The notes: generated by a model not told the origin, from the letters alone. Shown: positions 35,282-47,607, counted from the stretch's first letter. The stretch: DNA of 62,500 nt from Tubiluchus corallicola (GCA_030141605.1 JAQGDQ010000266.1:1-62500); one strand, 5' to 3'. Numbers and translations: made by a program.

Positions 35282-35930
35282 ATCAACACGCGCTGCACTG
35301 TTGTTGCTGAGTTGTACCGATCAGCTGGTTGATGGCGGGTCCATGATGTGTTGCTAAATTCTTGCTGCTCAGAATCGAAGTGAGCTTCCTCGTATAGTTC
35401 AGCTTTCACGTTATAATGTTCAGTAGCAGACGTTGTAGGGATATCACTCCCGAGAGGTTTTGCAGGTGGTGTAGCCCATGGTGAATGCATGTTGTCAGAT
35501 TCGATGTTTGCTGACGCCCTTGCTGTAGCAGTAGATCCGCCTCCATGTCCCAGTTTTAAGGTTTGCAGGTAGACCTGTGCTTTACTGTCGCGTACTCGTC
35601 AGACAACCTCTCCAATCCGTCAATGACCTCGTCTATGCATTCTTCTATTTTTTGACCCCCTGTCTCATCTGCCAGGTAATTTTCCAGTAAATTCTCCACT
35701 ACCGACATTGCTCTACTTTGCGCCTCGTCTATCTTATCAAATAAATCTAAAATGTTCTGACGTGTTTCCCATTCGTCCTGGTGAACATCTTGACTGAATA
35801 ATTGCAGTAGTTTATTCTTTAACTTTGTAAGTGCAGATTTAGCGCTAGCTTTCTCTGCTTTTAACTCCTGCCGACTAGTGTTGATAATTTTAGCGCTACA
35901 TTCCAGCCGATTGTTGCTGCTGACTGATGA
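35266..35930 (-). pseudogene. BEL gag N-terminal fragments in two frames
   Basis: 35556-35930 is open in one frame and reads as a charged coiled-coil-like segment (KLKNKLLQLF, DLFDKIDEAQ, ENLLENYL), as at the N-terminus of BEL gag proteins. 35266-35490 is open in a second frame and ends within a few codons of the next gag fragment. No intact start codon is seen before the coiled coil. The two breaks here, added to those further down, make gag the most damaged part of the element. Confidence 0.6.
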
Positions 35931-36054
35931 CTATGGCGACACGATGAAGTCAAATGAAACCCCGACGCTTGTAGTACGACTATAGGCTCCTCCTTAATGA
36001 TCCTGGACTCAAGTACCAGTTATCACTTTCTTATCTCAGTCACTGCTCACCAGT

Positions 36055-37241
36055 TGTTATTAAACCTGGTCACTCTTTACTATGCAATATTAATCTCCCT
36101 AATTAATATTGATTCTAATCTGTTGCATGTGATCGTATAAAAACGTGACTTAAGACTGAAGGAGTGATTTGCATCTATTACATTAATTGCTATAAGGTTA
36201 TTCACAACCTGGCTCCTAGAGCTTAAGATAAAATCTATAGAGCAATGATATCTTCTCACAAGATTGTTTCTACGACTCTGCGCTGTGAAAGAGTCTTAAT
36301 CTCCAAAGCTATCTAGCAAAAGTTCCCGCAATTGAACTCGTAGAATACTTAATGTACACAGCAAATCCTTAGACTCGTTTACAGAATTCAATGTTGCTTA
36401 ACTGAGACACCTCTAAGCATACTCGAACTAATCATTTATGATTCAACGAAATCCGTTTATTGTTTACAACAATTACTCTTAGTTTGCTGAATTACAATAT
36501 ATGTACTTAATCGCCAAAGACGCTCACAATTTATAATTAGCTCCCAGAGATACTAAACAGTTTTCCTTAACTATTTCTTCACTTCGCACTTAAGGTGCTA
36601 ATTTACAATGTGAAACATATAATTACAATCGACTACACGTCACACTTAAGGTGTCTATTATTGTGATGAAGCTACTATGCAGAGTTGCTCTCAAGTTACG
36701 ATAGGTTAAGTTCACTTAACTTGGTGGAATGACCAATAACACCCGTTCAATTGGTCAATTCTGTTGCAAGACTCTATTCGCAGATCCAGTGCTCAATTCT
36801 TTGAGGACGCAGATAGTTGTCTACGCTGGGTCTAGCGGTCTTTGCTTCTCTCAGAGTTCCTGTAGTCTCTCCAGACTTGATCTCCTCTCTCCCTGCCTCA
36901 CGACTCACCGTCGATACACGATTCACCTCCCGACGCCTAACGATACCTGTCGATTCACGACTAACGACGATTAACCACGAGCCCTTGCCAAACACCATCT
37001 TATATACTCCAGTGGAGTCTTCATAGCTTTGCGCGCGAACGCGCGAGATGTCACCATAGCTCAAAGGTTCTGTTGTGGCTTGGTTGTTTATGACCATCCA
37101 GATGTTCAGGTCGCGTAGCCTCTCACCTGAGAGACTCCGCTTCGTCCTTTGCTTCTCGCGTCGCTTGGGTCATAAACTTCTGTTCAAGAAATGAGCTTCT
37201 TCCTGCTCCTTCCCAATTATAGTCCAGCAACTCGCATAACA
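36055..37241 (-). repeat. Second LTR-like block inside the BEL leader
   Basis: In sense it starts TGTTATGCGAG and ends AATAACA, and is followed two bases later by TGGTGAGCAGTGACTGAG, a PBS-like site about 110 bp before the gag coiled coil. It contains GTATATAAG (TATA-like, near 37007) and an AATAAA-type signal near 36458. It is unrelated to the outer LTRs. It could be a solo LTR of another BEL inserted in the leader, or the original 5' LTR of this gag-pol with a recombined 3' half. Flanking 5-mers (ccagt, ttaca) do not match. Confidence 0.45.
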
Positions 37242-37601
37242 TTACAGGAGGTATATACTCTTAACCACTCCATGTTATAAAAATTCAGCTTCGCTTCTCC
37301 TAAATTCAAACACCTGTGACAAACTTTTCCTCTCTAAATGAACACCTGTTCTATTACTTGTAAACACAAGTCTTGTGACAATAATTTCTTTCCTTACATT
37401 AAATATATGCTTTATCAGCTAAGTGAGTTCCCATATTCTTCTAATAAATTTATATAATCCAATTTGGAGGTCTCTTTATCAACATAATCTAATGAAGTTG
37501 ATAACTCCATTAATTAATCACTTAATTCATGATTCCGAAATTTATTCATAACACGACGAATACGATAACGATATTTACTGCATAACTACTCTCTGCTACC
37601 A

Positions 37602-37825
37602 GTTATTTTGAAGTAATCACAAATATTTTATTTTAAATTCAGTATTACAGAAAAAGTAAAAAACGTTGCGATTTCTTCGCTTCCAAATGAGTAGACTAAA
37701 AACGTGCTCAATTCTGATTGGCTGACCTACTAAATGCATATAACGAAGCCAAGCTTTACAGGCAATTCTAAATTAGATTACCCTTAGATTAAAGGGCAAA
37801 TAGAGAGAAATTGCATAATATAACA
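37602..37825 (-). repeat. BEL 5' LTR (outer)
   Basis: About 224 bp, in sense TGTTATATTATG start and CAAAATA end, homologous to 29824-30039. The sequence TGGTAGCAGAGAG lies directly inside it (PBS-like). Confidence 0.82.
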
Positions 37826-37829
37826 TACT

Positions 37830-38970
37830 CGTTTAAACTTAGACACAAAACAGACCTACGTAAACTGTTAAGTGCTTACGTGTAGAGCTATGTATAATAG
37901 TTCTCTAGTAAAACTAGTTCCAAAATCGGAAAATATGAGAGTGAAAAATTGCGATGAAAATAAAAACTTACACGACCTCTTGCTATTGGTTTACAGAAAC
38001 AACAAGTAGCTTTGCACAACAATTTATTACAAGATCGTATTGCTTAATCAAAAGCGAATTTATGACGCACAGCCTATATATATATATAGTCAGTGAAAGA
38101 TAGTTAATAAACAAGAGACCTCCTTAAGTTAAATACATCATAGTTACATTATTTGCACATACATTATACATACATGAAGCACTGCTTGTCAAACTATACA
38201 TAAAAGACATAATAAAGTACATGTTCACTAGTAGAAAGAAGTTTTAGACTTAATAATAAATAACGTTTTGACACTTTACATTTGGGGCACTTACAGTACA
38301 CAACGTTACAGTTTTTCCTAATAGTCCAGCGTCAATTACTCACTAATGAGTCCAGCGTCAATTACTCACTAATGAGTCCAGCGTCAATTACTCACTAATG
38401 AGTTAGTGAGAGTCTAATGAGCTCATAATAGGTAAACCTTCCTAGCAGAACATTTCAGACCATTTCAAATTCGCACTGTTCATTTTTATGCAATTTTCCC
38501 TCGTCGTGTCTAGTTGTAGTTCGTTGATTAATCTACACGTTTAATGGTGTGAAACACACTGGCAATTCGACCCTTAGGCTGTGTGCTTTGGAGGCGTTTT
38601 TGTTATTTTTTTAAGCGTTCAGAATGTTAATCTGATTGTCATTGCTGCTGTATTGATTATCGACTATTTGTCTACTTTCACAGTTTGACAGTAGTGAAAA
38701 AACATGTCACAACATGCTCGTTTCAATACACACAAAACAGACCTAAACTGTTGATTGACTATGTGGAGACAATATAATTATAATAATCGTGTAGTAAACC
38801 AGTCCTAGAATCGTAAGAGGAACGTAAAAAAGTTAAAATAAGCAATTACAGAGTGGCAAAGAATCATTTTCTAGGTTATTAGGCTGCTACAAAAACAAAG
38901 GCTGAACCACAAAGCAATTTGTTACATGAATGTATTGCTTAAACAAAAGCAAATCTGCCACGCCCTGAAG
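37830..38970. repeat. Diverged direct repeats (37850-38070 and 38715-38970)
   Basis: Both share cacaaaacagaccta, a gtagtaaa/tctagtaaaac block, acaacaattt/aagcaatttgttac, and gtattgcttaa...aaaagcgaatt. A 29-bp unit (gtccagcgtcaattactcac...) is repeated three times at 38322-38405 between them. No ORF. Confidence 0.65.
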
Positions 38971-39036
38971 ATTTGCTGTTTCTCCCACAGCCCACAGTCT
39001 TGAGGCGTGATTGTCTTACGCATATTTTATGTACAG

Positions 39037-39233
39037 TTAAAAATAAAGTGCAATAATAGCCTTTATGGAGCTCTATAATAAGTATATTTTATATTTTATA
39101 CATTATACGTCGTAGCCATTTATTTGTATATAAGTAAAATAATAAGTAAATGACGTTACGTCCTAAAATGTTTAAAATATAGATTATACTTATTATAAAG
39201 CCCCATAAAGGCTATTATTGACTTTATTTTTAA
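39037..39233. mobile_element. Small palindromic MITE flanked by TTAA
   Basis: The ends are long, imperfect inverted repeats of about 60 bp (ttaaaaataaagtgcaataa at the left; the reverse complement at the right). TTAA is present at both edges, as in piggyBac-type insertions. About 197 bp, non-coding. The TTAA could also be part of the repeat itself. Confidence 0.6.
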
Positions 39234-40540
39234 ATATATATATATAAAATATACATAAGTCAATGAAATAAGATTTGATAGAAATACCAATCTAAAATAC
39301 TAATTGATACGAATAAAAAAATAGTTGTTGAGTTGAGAAAGCAGAAATTTAATCGTAATATTTCGAACCCCCCCCCCCTTGGAGCTATGGGAAAAACATT
39401 TTAAAAACTATTCTTTCTAGTCAAGACTCGAGATAATAGATTTTAATGCACAAGCTATAAATTAATCTAAACCTATAATCTATAGAAAATAAATCAACAT
39501 TCTTGATATAATAGATGACTTACGTCTATTTGTACACTAAAACAATACTTAGTAATGATAATTTTTTGTGGAATGTTTAGTGATAATTAACTGCAACTCT
39601 ACAAAAACAAATTAACTGCAACTCTACAAAATCTTTATTGTTAATTGTAATCTATAGTAGATGATTTATTTGTACACTAGGATCATTTTTCGTGGAACGC
39701 TAAGTAATAATTCATTGTAACACTACGAAAGTATATTCACCACATAGAGACAGAATAATTCCCCATACGCAGAGAATACATATTTCTAAAACACAAAAAG
39801 ATCTTGATGCAGAAATAATACCTGGTATCACTTTAAGAAATATCATCTGATGTACCCTAAGTAATTTTTTCATGCTGAAAAAAGGAAAATTGATCAAGAT
39901 GGTTATGCAGGCATTATTTATCAAATACAGCCATTTCTACAAGTTGTTTGCAACCGTAATACTTAATGCTAGCTTTAGTTGTCTTACAGCTTTGTTCTGG
40001 ATTGGTAGCAACAGGCTTGATATACGACAGTATTTAAAAGTCCTGCAAAGGCAAAATAATATGGCTGCTCCTACAAAATTTGTGTTAATTTTCTTAATAA
40101 ATATCAGAAGTTATTTATAAACATTTTTTACCATTTTAGACGTCTTATAATATCTACATTTAGAGTTTGTTTAGTTCAGAAATGTTTGCACCTGCGTTAT
40201 AGTAGATTGACTTTAGACCTAGTTTAATAAAGTAAAACTTATTAAATGGCTCATGCAGAACTTCACAAACAGTAACGCTGGTGTGAACAAAGAATTTATG
40301 AAACAGAAAATTTAGAACACTTTCTTAGCAAATAAATTCTTATTGTTATAGAAAAGTTCAAAAAATATGAAACGCAGAAAATGTTAATTTTTATTAGGAG
40401 AGGACAACTGCATGGCGTTGCCATGGTTTCAGCAACGAGAGCTTATAACACTTAAAAGGACCATTTAGCTGTGTCTTTACCAAACAACATTTTATTGATG
40501 TTACTGACAATGTAAAGTAATTTAAACTTTTTCTCAGTTA
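39234..40540. other. Intergenic, no supported gene
   Basis: Contains an 8-10 base C run near 39370 and a short local duplication (ttaactgcaactctacaaaa) at 39583-39630. Short ORFs at 39712-40120 show no family features. Confidence 0.55.
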
Positions 40541-40544
40541 GCAA

Positions 40545-40720
40545 AGAGTGTCCTACAAATGCTCTGATTATCTGACACTATCTAAACTTGTTTTAAACTA
40601 AAAATGACTGCGCCTAACAGTCATCACTGTGATAAAAATTTAAATTTACAAGTTTATACAGCGTTACTGCTAATACAAACTCTGTGGCAATAAGACAGTA
40701 AGTGATATAAAATATCAAGT
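40545..40720. repeat. Dispersed repeat A, copy 2
   Basis: Same orientation as 3120-3315: aatgctctgattat, aacttgtttta, tgcgcctaacagtcatc, aatttaaatttacaagtt, gtgatataaaatat. Confidence 0.6.
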
Positions 40721-40889
40721 TGATCAGTATTAATGAAATTAATTAATGCTTGATTTTTGGTAAAATTAAAGTCTGTTTTTGTTTAACGGTTTTGAAGTTA
40801 ATGATTTTTCTCAACCTTCGTACATTGTTTGACAAAAAACTCAAGTTTAAGTTTTAAGTTTAAGTGATTACATATAACTTTTTTTGGTA

Positions 40890-40975
40890 GTACAGCCTGC
40901 CACACCACACCACCCACCCTTGCTTCACCACACCACCCACCCTTGCCTCACCACCCACAAAAAACAACCCACTCC
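40890..40975. repeat. CACCCA-rich short tandem
   Basis: Repeats of cacaccacccacccttgc (about three). No coding support. Confidence 0.8.
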
Positions 40976-41734
40976 ACATCATGTACACCTTACATGAAAC
41001 AAAAAAGATGTAAAGGATAGAAAGGGTTTGCTTCATTATTGCCCTGCACTTTCATGCTATTATTTTAATAATCCAAAGGTTACTGGTTCGAATACAGGCT
41101 AATGCCCGACTTTTTTACTTTACAATTTTCTTTGAAGTTTAATTGAAGTTTAACTGAATGAATTATCACAATTAATGAGTGAAAAAGGTAATAAATGATT
41201 TACTGTCATGGTGTCCAAGGGTACAGATACTTTTTCCATTGATCTCACCATGCCTTGTTATTTTGTAACTGTGTTTTGATTTCAATAAAATCGAAAGTTG
41301 ACATTTTTGACCAGACGGCTGTTGGTCTCAAGCTGTAAAAGACCGTCTCCATTATATCTGCTATGCATGAATATGAAACATTCATTTCAGTTTTCAGGCC
41401 CTAGAGAAAATTCACATGACCTATATTCAGCCACTCACTAAGCGTCGACCCCTCACGCTGCTGGAAGTCAATGTTCTTACGTAACAATGCAGTTTGCTCA
41501 GTAGCTAAGTCTCAAGCTCAGTAAACTTGATCATCTGTACCTTGGCACCTTCGGCACTAATAGTGTGGAAAAGTGTACCTTGCTATACTTCCAGAGTGAA
41601 CATGCTTACTAAACACAACAAAACCTTACCGATGGTAGTCCATGTTGTTGAGACAATATCTCCTGCCACTCATCGTCTGCTTTTGCTTAATGACAATATA
41701 CGCAGAAACTGTGACCCGAGTTCAACGTATTTAG

Positions 41735-41945
41735 CAAATAGGATAAAGCCTACTAAGTCTATGGACAAAGGCAACACATTGGGAAACTAGGTTTAATTAC
41801 TGATTGCGTTGTTCATTACAGAACTGTGGTAATTAGAGGGATTTGCTTAATTCTGTGACAAGCGTGGAATGTGTTATTGAACGTAAGACAGTTTAAAAGA
41901 AAACACGAATTTTTCCCCAGGGTAAAGCTGTTGGACGTGTATAGG
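41735..41945. repeat. Dispersed repeat D, copy 1
   Basis: Matches 58745-58965 in the same orientation: gggaaactaggtttaattact, aattagaggg/aattagtaaaat, tctgtgacaagcgtgga. The ORF at 41527-41790 enters this repeat and is not supported as a gene. Confidence 0.6.
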
Positions 41946-42084
41946 CAACAAATCTATTTTTGCTCTACTTACAAAATTGGTCATCTGTCTATCACACAAA
42001 CTAGTCCACGTTTTCACTTTTTATTATCTGCTAAAAGTAATTAATTAAAACGTCTTTGTCTTCTAGTAAAATGTAAACAAATGC

Positions 42085-42085
42085 A

Positions 42086-42122
<37 letters not shown>

Positions 42123-42375
42123 ACAGTTTGTTAAATTTATTTTCTGATCTTTTTACCACCACTGCCGCCTCAACCACCGCCACTACTACTACTACTACTA
42201 CCAATTTCTTTTCTACGGGTCTGCTTAATTATTACCGATTTGGCTTCTGTTAAATACATAATTAGTGCATAATTTACTGTATCAATTTCTTTTCTATGGG
42301 TCTGCTTAATCATTACCTATTTAGCTTGTTTGTAAATGCATAATTAGTGCATAATATTCTATACTGTAGGCTTTG
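42085..42375. repeat. Dispersed repeat E, copy 1, with CAG and ACT triplet runs
   Basis: A CAG run of about ten (42090-42117), a short ACT run (near 42185), then a roughly 90-bp unit twice in tandem (caatttcttttct...tgcataat). The reverse complement of the same tandem pair is at 56280-56460, where the CAG run is only three units. Confidence 0.75.
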
Positions 42376-42562
42376 CCTATATAAACTGTTTATTCTTGCT
42401 GTTTACTACATGATCATAATTATTACGTAAAATGAAAACAGAATTTATTCCATTTTTATCCCTAATGATCAAAGGCTTAACAAATATTATTAAAACACGT
42501 GGAGAAACCTGGGCTGGTTTCTTAATACTTGACCGTTTGCAAAATAGTTAATTCATATAAAG

Positions 42563-43170
42563 CAAAACCGCAGGATACAATCTTAAACCGTTGGTCTAGT
42601 TTTTAAAATATTCAAAAGATACATACAATGATGTCATCAAAAATGACTTACGTGAAAGAATTATTACCACACAAACACAATTTCGCGTTCGCGCCATTAG
42701 TTGTTCGCAGTTACTTTCACTTCGCCACAATTCTCCATTTCGGAAACGCATTGCACAAAAAACAGATGCTGTACCTCCCTGTTCAGATGTGTCAGTTTGT
42801 GACGAACTGCGCGTTTTCGACAGCTCATATGCGTGAGCACAGCGGTAAAATTGAAATTTGAATTTTTATCTTAAAACTTGCCTAGTTTTAGTACAGCATA
42901 CTAAATATCTTACAGTAGCACTGTACTTCAATTTTCGCGTTCGAAAGCACGTGCAACACGCTCGTAGAATATTTTTGCTGTTGAAAATTATGTTAGTTTG
43001 TGATGTCATCAATAGTTTGGCTCGCCCGCCGTTAATTAAGTTTTTAATCTATTATTTAATTATCAGAAACGCTTCTGCAGCATTAATTGTGTTAAAATGT
43101 ATGCTTTTTATCGGATTTGAAAATGGGGTAGTATATGAAAAATCATCCTTTCTTCCTTTAATCTGAGCTC
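42563..43170. repeat. Dispersed repeat C, copy 1
   Basis: Matches 53585-54200 along its length in the same orientation (for example gtgacgaact, tttgaatttttatctta, agtagcactgtacttcaatt, atgaaaaatcatcc). Both copies carry short ORFs that are not conserved in frame, so it is non-coding. Confidence 0.85.
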
Positions 43171-43376
43171 CCAGTGTTCCTAGTATTGTGTGATTCATTG
43201 TACTGTAACCACATTGAAGTATGTAAGTAACCTACGGTAAACGAGGGGGGGGGATAGCTGTAGTATGTGAGAGCGTTCATACAGTCTGTAACAAAACAGT
43301 CAGCTACATTAATGTTTCAGAATTTCGGCGCTGCTCTTTTGTAATGGAAAAGTTGAAATGCTGATCGTTGCTGTTA

Positions 43377-44130
<754 letters not shown>

Positions 44131-44980
44131 CACCACGACAGACTTTATACACTATTTACAAGAATATTTACAGTAAGAATAGACTATAACTACACAAGCT
44201 GACAAGTTTTACTGCAAGATTTCATTAGACATTAGTAGGAAAAGACGGTTAGAAAATATTAATATCTTCATAATGTAATGTGATTTTGACTATAGATGGC
44301 AGCACAGTACTCAGCTGGTTAAACTGATTTATGTACACAACAACATTATACATCTCACCAATTACTAAACAGCCAATTTCACCTACTGCGGCCTGTAATA
44401 AGCTGCTAATGCTGGAGAAACCGCTAGGTTTTGACAAATTAATCTACAAATAAAGAGTTCGCTTCTATGTTGATTTTTCTCTTCAGTCTTGAAAAGTCAG
44501 TTGCAAAATTTAACTTCTGGCTCTAACAAATACATTGATCAAGTTATGGCGAGCTGACACTGCACTGTATTTGTTTACTTTTAATTTTAAATAAAATTGT
44601 GTCGATGTGTTTTGTAAACTCTAGATTTTAGAAATACCTACTAGCTACATTCCTTTTCAATAAAGCATTATTTATAACATCCTTGGCTAAAACAAGAGAT
44701 ACGCACGACTGCAAGTAATGCGATTACACACTTGCATTGTTTTGTAACTCCCCTCTAGATGGCAGTCAAAAAATTGCTCAATCACCATAGCAACACCAAC
44801 TTTAGCAATACCCATTCCGGAAGTGTGATATTAGTTGCTGTTGCGTGAAATTTTACAGAATTTTTCTACAAATATCGTTAGCGCATATCTTTTTTATTTT
44901 AATTTCGCTGGTATATACATGGTTATATAACCAACGAGGCTACAGCTCCGACGACGGCACCATTCCCGACGATCTATAAG
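44131..44980. other. Intergenic, no supported gene
   Basis: No exon-like or repeat signal recognised apart from AT-rich sequence. Confidence 0.5.
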
Positions 44981-45259
44981 TCAAATGAAAGGTCTCCATC
45001 CAAGGGTCGCACCTGGGGGTTTATTTTTCGAATCGGGCCCACCTTGAGGAACGGAGGCCGAAAAACCTCCAAAAATGGTCATTTTTGCCCATTTTTTGCA
45101 AAACTTATACCTCTTATTTCTAGTGATCCAGAACAGGCCGCAGGTTGTGCTGGTAATGATTGAATGGCTCATCCAATGATGGGTGTAATAGCCATATTTA
45201 AATTTCACAAGAGGGCCATCAGTGCTCGCTACAGGCATATTCCCGGACCCAACTCCCAA
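44981..45259 (-). CDS. Unrecognised ORF
   Basis: A 92-codon frame with GC content above its surroundings, ending just after GATLGWRPF. It has no signal peptide, transmembrane segment or domain I recognise. The region could equally be part of an uncharacterised repeat. Its left neighbour is AT-rich intergenic DNA; its right neighbour is the 722-bp transposon. Confidence 0.2.
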   Translation of the reverse strand: MGVGSGNMPVASTDGPLVKFKYGYYTHHWMSHSIITSTTCGLFWITRNKRYKFCKKWAKMTIFGGFSASVPQGGPDSKNKPPGATLGWRPFI

Positions 45260-45338
45260 TTTTTTCGAAATTTTGGCCAGATAGCCTGTAGAAAAAACGT
45301 TCTAGCGGCGCCTGGTGGGACTCTTGGAAGGAGATGAT

Positions 45339-46060
45339 GGCGCTATTACACTTTCGCACCGCCTAGCTTTTTATAGGTTATTACTCGTTTTTAGGCTCGT
45401 AAGTCATCATTCTATTATTCTTACGTCATCAGTGAATGTTTCCGCTAATCTAATTGTAATTTAATAATATATTTAGGTATAATTACCAATAATTACGCTG
45501 TATTCACAGTTCGACACAGTATCGCCATCTTGTTTGTGTGTGTGGTCACGTGACGAATTTCGTACTAGTTTATGCATTATCAGGGCCTAGCTTAAAAGGC
45601 ACGTGACACACTTCCATCTTCACCGCATTTACGAAATAAAGAAAAAACCTTTGCTTTTTTTATAATCTAATAGTAATAATACTACAGTAATAAATAAAAT
45701 TAATGATAAATAACTGTTCCGTTCCAGGCCCACCCGCGATACGATACAAACTCTCGTAGCTGCAACCCTAATAATCATAAATTATGCGAAGAAACTAAAA
45801 ATACAGGTTAAGGGCCAGCACGTCACTGCGCGAGAGCGATTGCGCATCAGTGATGTAAACACGGTTATTCACGTGCAGCTTTTAATGGCGGCTGTAGGTA
45901 AGTAATGCATGATTTTAATTTGGACTTATAAAGCGTACGCAGCAATAATATTATGGGAATATGGTGTATATTACGCCTGTTGGTCTGCTTTCTGGCCTGC
46001 AGGCGTGAAAACAACCAATAGGCCAGGAAAAGCTAGGCGGTGCGAAAGTGTAATAGCGCC
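45339..46060. mobile_element. 722-bp TIR element with 9-bp target duplication (Mutator/Merlin type)
   Basis: The ends are perfect 33-bp inverted repeats starting GGCGCTATTACACTTTCGCA. The flanking direct repeat GGAGATGAT is at 45330-45338 and 46061-46069. A 9-bp duplication points to Mutator-like or Merlin-type elements. There is no transposase ORF. The inside has promoter-like features: a ccatcttg YY1-type site near 45528, a cacgtgac box near 45545, and a GC-rich tract at 45800-45890. Confidence 0.9.
45885..45897 (+). CDS. Candidate short first exon inside the TIR element
   Basis: ATGGCGGCTGTAG is followed by a full-consensus donor gtaagt. It codes for four residues and leaves phase 1. The GC-rich, YY1-like context immediately upstream resembles a housekeeping promoter. 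The acceptor at 46002 is in matching phase. Confidence 0.35.
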
Positions 46061-46154
46061 GGAGATGATCAGCTCTTTAGAAAGAGAAAGAAGAACAGGG
46101 CTACACGGTGATGCGAGCTCCATTTTAGGACGCGTCCTTCCTGAGGAGCTGTGA
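46003..46154 (+). CDS. Candidate second exon crossing the transposon end
   Basis: The acceptor is tttctggcctgcag. In phase with the short exon at 45885 it reads VKTTNRPGKARRCESVIA from transposon sequence including the right TIR. It then crosses the target duplication into flanking DNA (MISSLERERRTGLHGDASS) and stops at 46152-46154. The predicted product is about 54 residues, basic, with no recognised domain. Transcription has to be shown before calling it a gene. Confidence 0.3.
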
Positions 46155-46341
46155 CGAGTTGGTTGGGGGTTCCATTTTGCACGATTTTCGCTTGGAAAAA
46201 TCCTTTATACTCTGCTTATAACCTTACAACTTTAATTCAGTAAAAGCTGCTGACTTTGCGTTATAAATGAGGACTATGTAGGATGTTTTAGCAATTCTAT
46301 TAGGTGTTCAGAAAGAATCACCCTAAAGCAAGGTCATCAAC

Positions 46342-46504
46342 ATGGATTCTGTCTGTCGTCTTATCACAGTTACGACTTGCATTGTGACTCCAGGCCAAGA
46401 AGTTCATAGACCTAATGCAACCTCAGAATACTTACTTAGTAAATCAGACTTTGGTGTTAAACTGAATGGATGTGATAAAAGAAGCTGGATTTACAAACCG
46501 AAGA
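46342..46504 (+). CDS. POMK-like gene: possible 5' exon
   Basis: ATG in good context (caacATGG), 54 codons with three cysteines and an N-x-[ST] site (NAT), ending at AAGA/gtaagt in phase 1. It can join in frame either to 47505, where it reads a different frame from the membrane anchor and soon stops, or to 48621, skipping the anchor exon. It may be an alternative first exon or belong to a separate short transcript. Confidence 0.4.
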
Positions 46505-46951
46505 GTAAGTTACGTTTTCCATGTTACTGCTGTGCGTATTGACTATGACTACAACCGCAAAGCCAAGATTCTTAACATTTGCTAAGCTGCTTGCGAAAAG
46601 TTTTTAATTAAAATGCAATAATTTATTCTACGTTTGTACACTTAAAGGTAAGATATTACATTCCATTCGTATTGCAATGCTAAAAATTATCTATTCGTGT
46701 TTCGGTATGTTGACTTGTTTACATTTTAAACAGACTTGTAGAATTTTGATAAAACATATAAACACAGTTTTATAAGTTTTTTATATACATATATATAGAT
46801 CGGTGTTTATATGTGGCAATTACGGTATATTTAAAAATCTTGGTAAAATTACAATGCTTACATTAATTTATGTACATTAGGTTATTTGTAGTATATACAT
46901 ACATATATTTACTATTGTATATAATGTCGTATTGTGTCTAATGACATATAT

Positions 46952-46957
46952 ATGTGT

Positions 46958-47018
<61 letters not shown>
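46952..47018. repeat. (TG)n microsatellite
   Basis: About 33 TG units with one early interruption. Confidence 0.97.
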
Positions 47019-47504
47019 TATTTACTATTGCATATAATGTCGTATTACTAGAGGGCATCTCTAAATCAATTAAAATCACATTACGAGTGCATCAGTGGAG
47101 CTTTGATCCTTCTTACAGAAGGATATAAATATTTTCTCTTTACTGGATAAAGATTAGTGGTTCATTAGTAATGAGTTTGATCGTGGAGATCACTATTAGT
47201 CACCTTTAAGTTATTAAATTGGAGCTGTTTTTACAGGCGCCCTTAAAAGTTCCCTCAGAATTCATGTAAATCACATTATGAGTACACCAGTGAAACTCTA
47301 TACTTTACTAGATAAAAATCAGTGTATCTTAAATAATAAATTTTTTCACGGATGTCAAGGCTAGCTACTTGAATCATTTGATCGGAAAAAGATCCAATTT
47401 CTGATTAGCAGACATCACATGAGATCATCAATTTGCTGAATGTTTCTTGAATTTCTTTTCTGTGTTGCTTTTGGTTCTGGTCGGATAACTACCTTCCTTT
47501 GTAG

Positions 47505-47607
47505 ACTTTGATGAACAAAAGACTGCTAATTCTTCTATGGAGAGCCAATTCTTTTGTTCTTATGGGCACGATGTTTACTGGACTGTTTATAATAGCATCA
47601 CATTTTG
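47505..47607 (+). CDS. POMK-like gene: signal-anchor exon
   Basis: Acceptor cctttgtag, ATG at 47511, donor TTTTG/gtaagt (phase 1). It reads MNKRLLILLWRANS, then a hydrophobic stretch (FVLMGTMFTGLFIIA), which fits the single N-terminal transmembrane anchor of type II Golgi/ER proteins such as POMK. The same exon is open in another frame that would follow from the exon at 46342. Confidence 0.65.

Larger units (their letters stand above)
29824..37825 (-). mobile_element. BEL/Pao LTR retrotransposon, degraded
   Basis: About 8 kb between two similar LTRs, transcribed leftwards. Order in the sense direction: 5' LTR (37602-37825), PBS-like TGGTAGCAGAGAG just inside it, an unusually long leader holding another LTR-like block, gag, protease, RT, RNase H, integrase, a purine tract, and the 3' LTR (29824-30039). 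Domain order and motifs are those of BEL/Pao, an animal-specific group. gag is split over several frames and pol has two in-frame stops, so this copy should not be autonomous. Flanking 5-mers (atata, tactc) do not match. Confidence 0.88.

Noticed and set aside
41082-41105. Possible tRNA gene (ggttcgaata B-box-like sequence)
   Set aside because: No A-box or closing acceptor stem could be built; at most a tRNA-derived SINE fragment.
42628-43166. Two adjacent ORFs of 77 and 102 codons
   Set aside because: Lie in dispersed repeat C; the second copy (53585-54200) has different frames.
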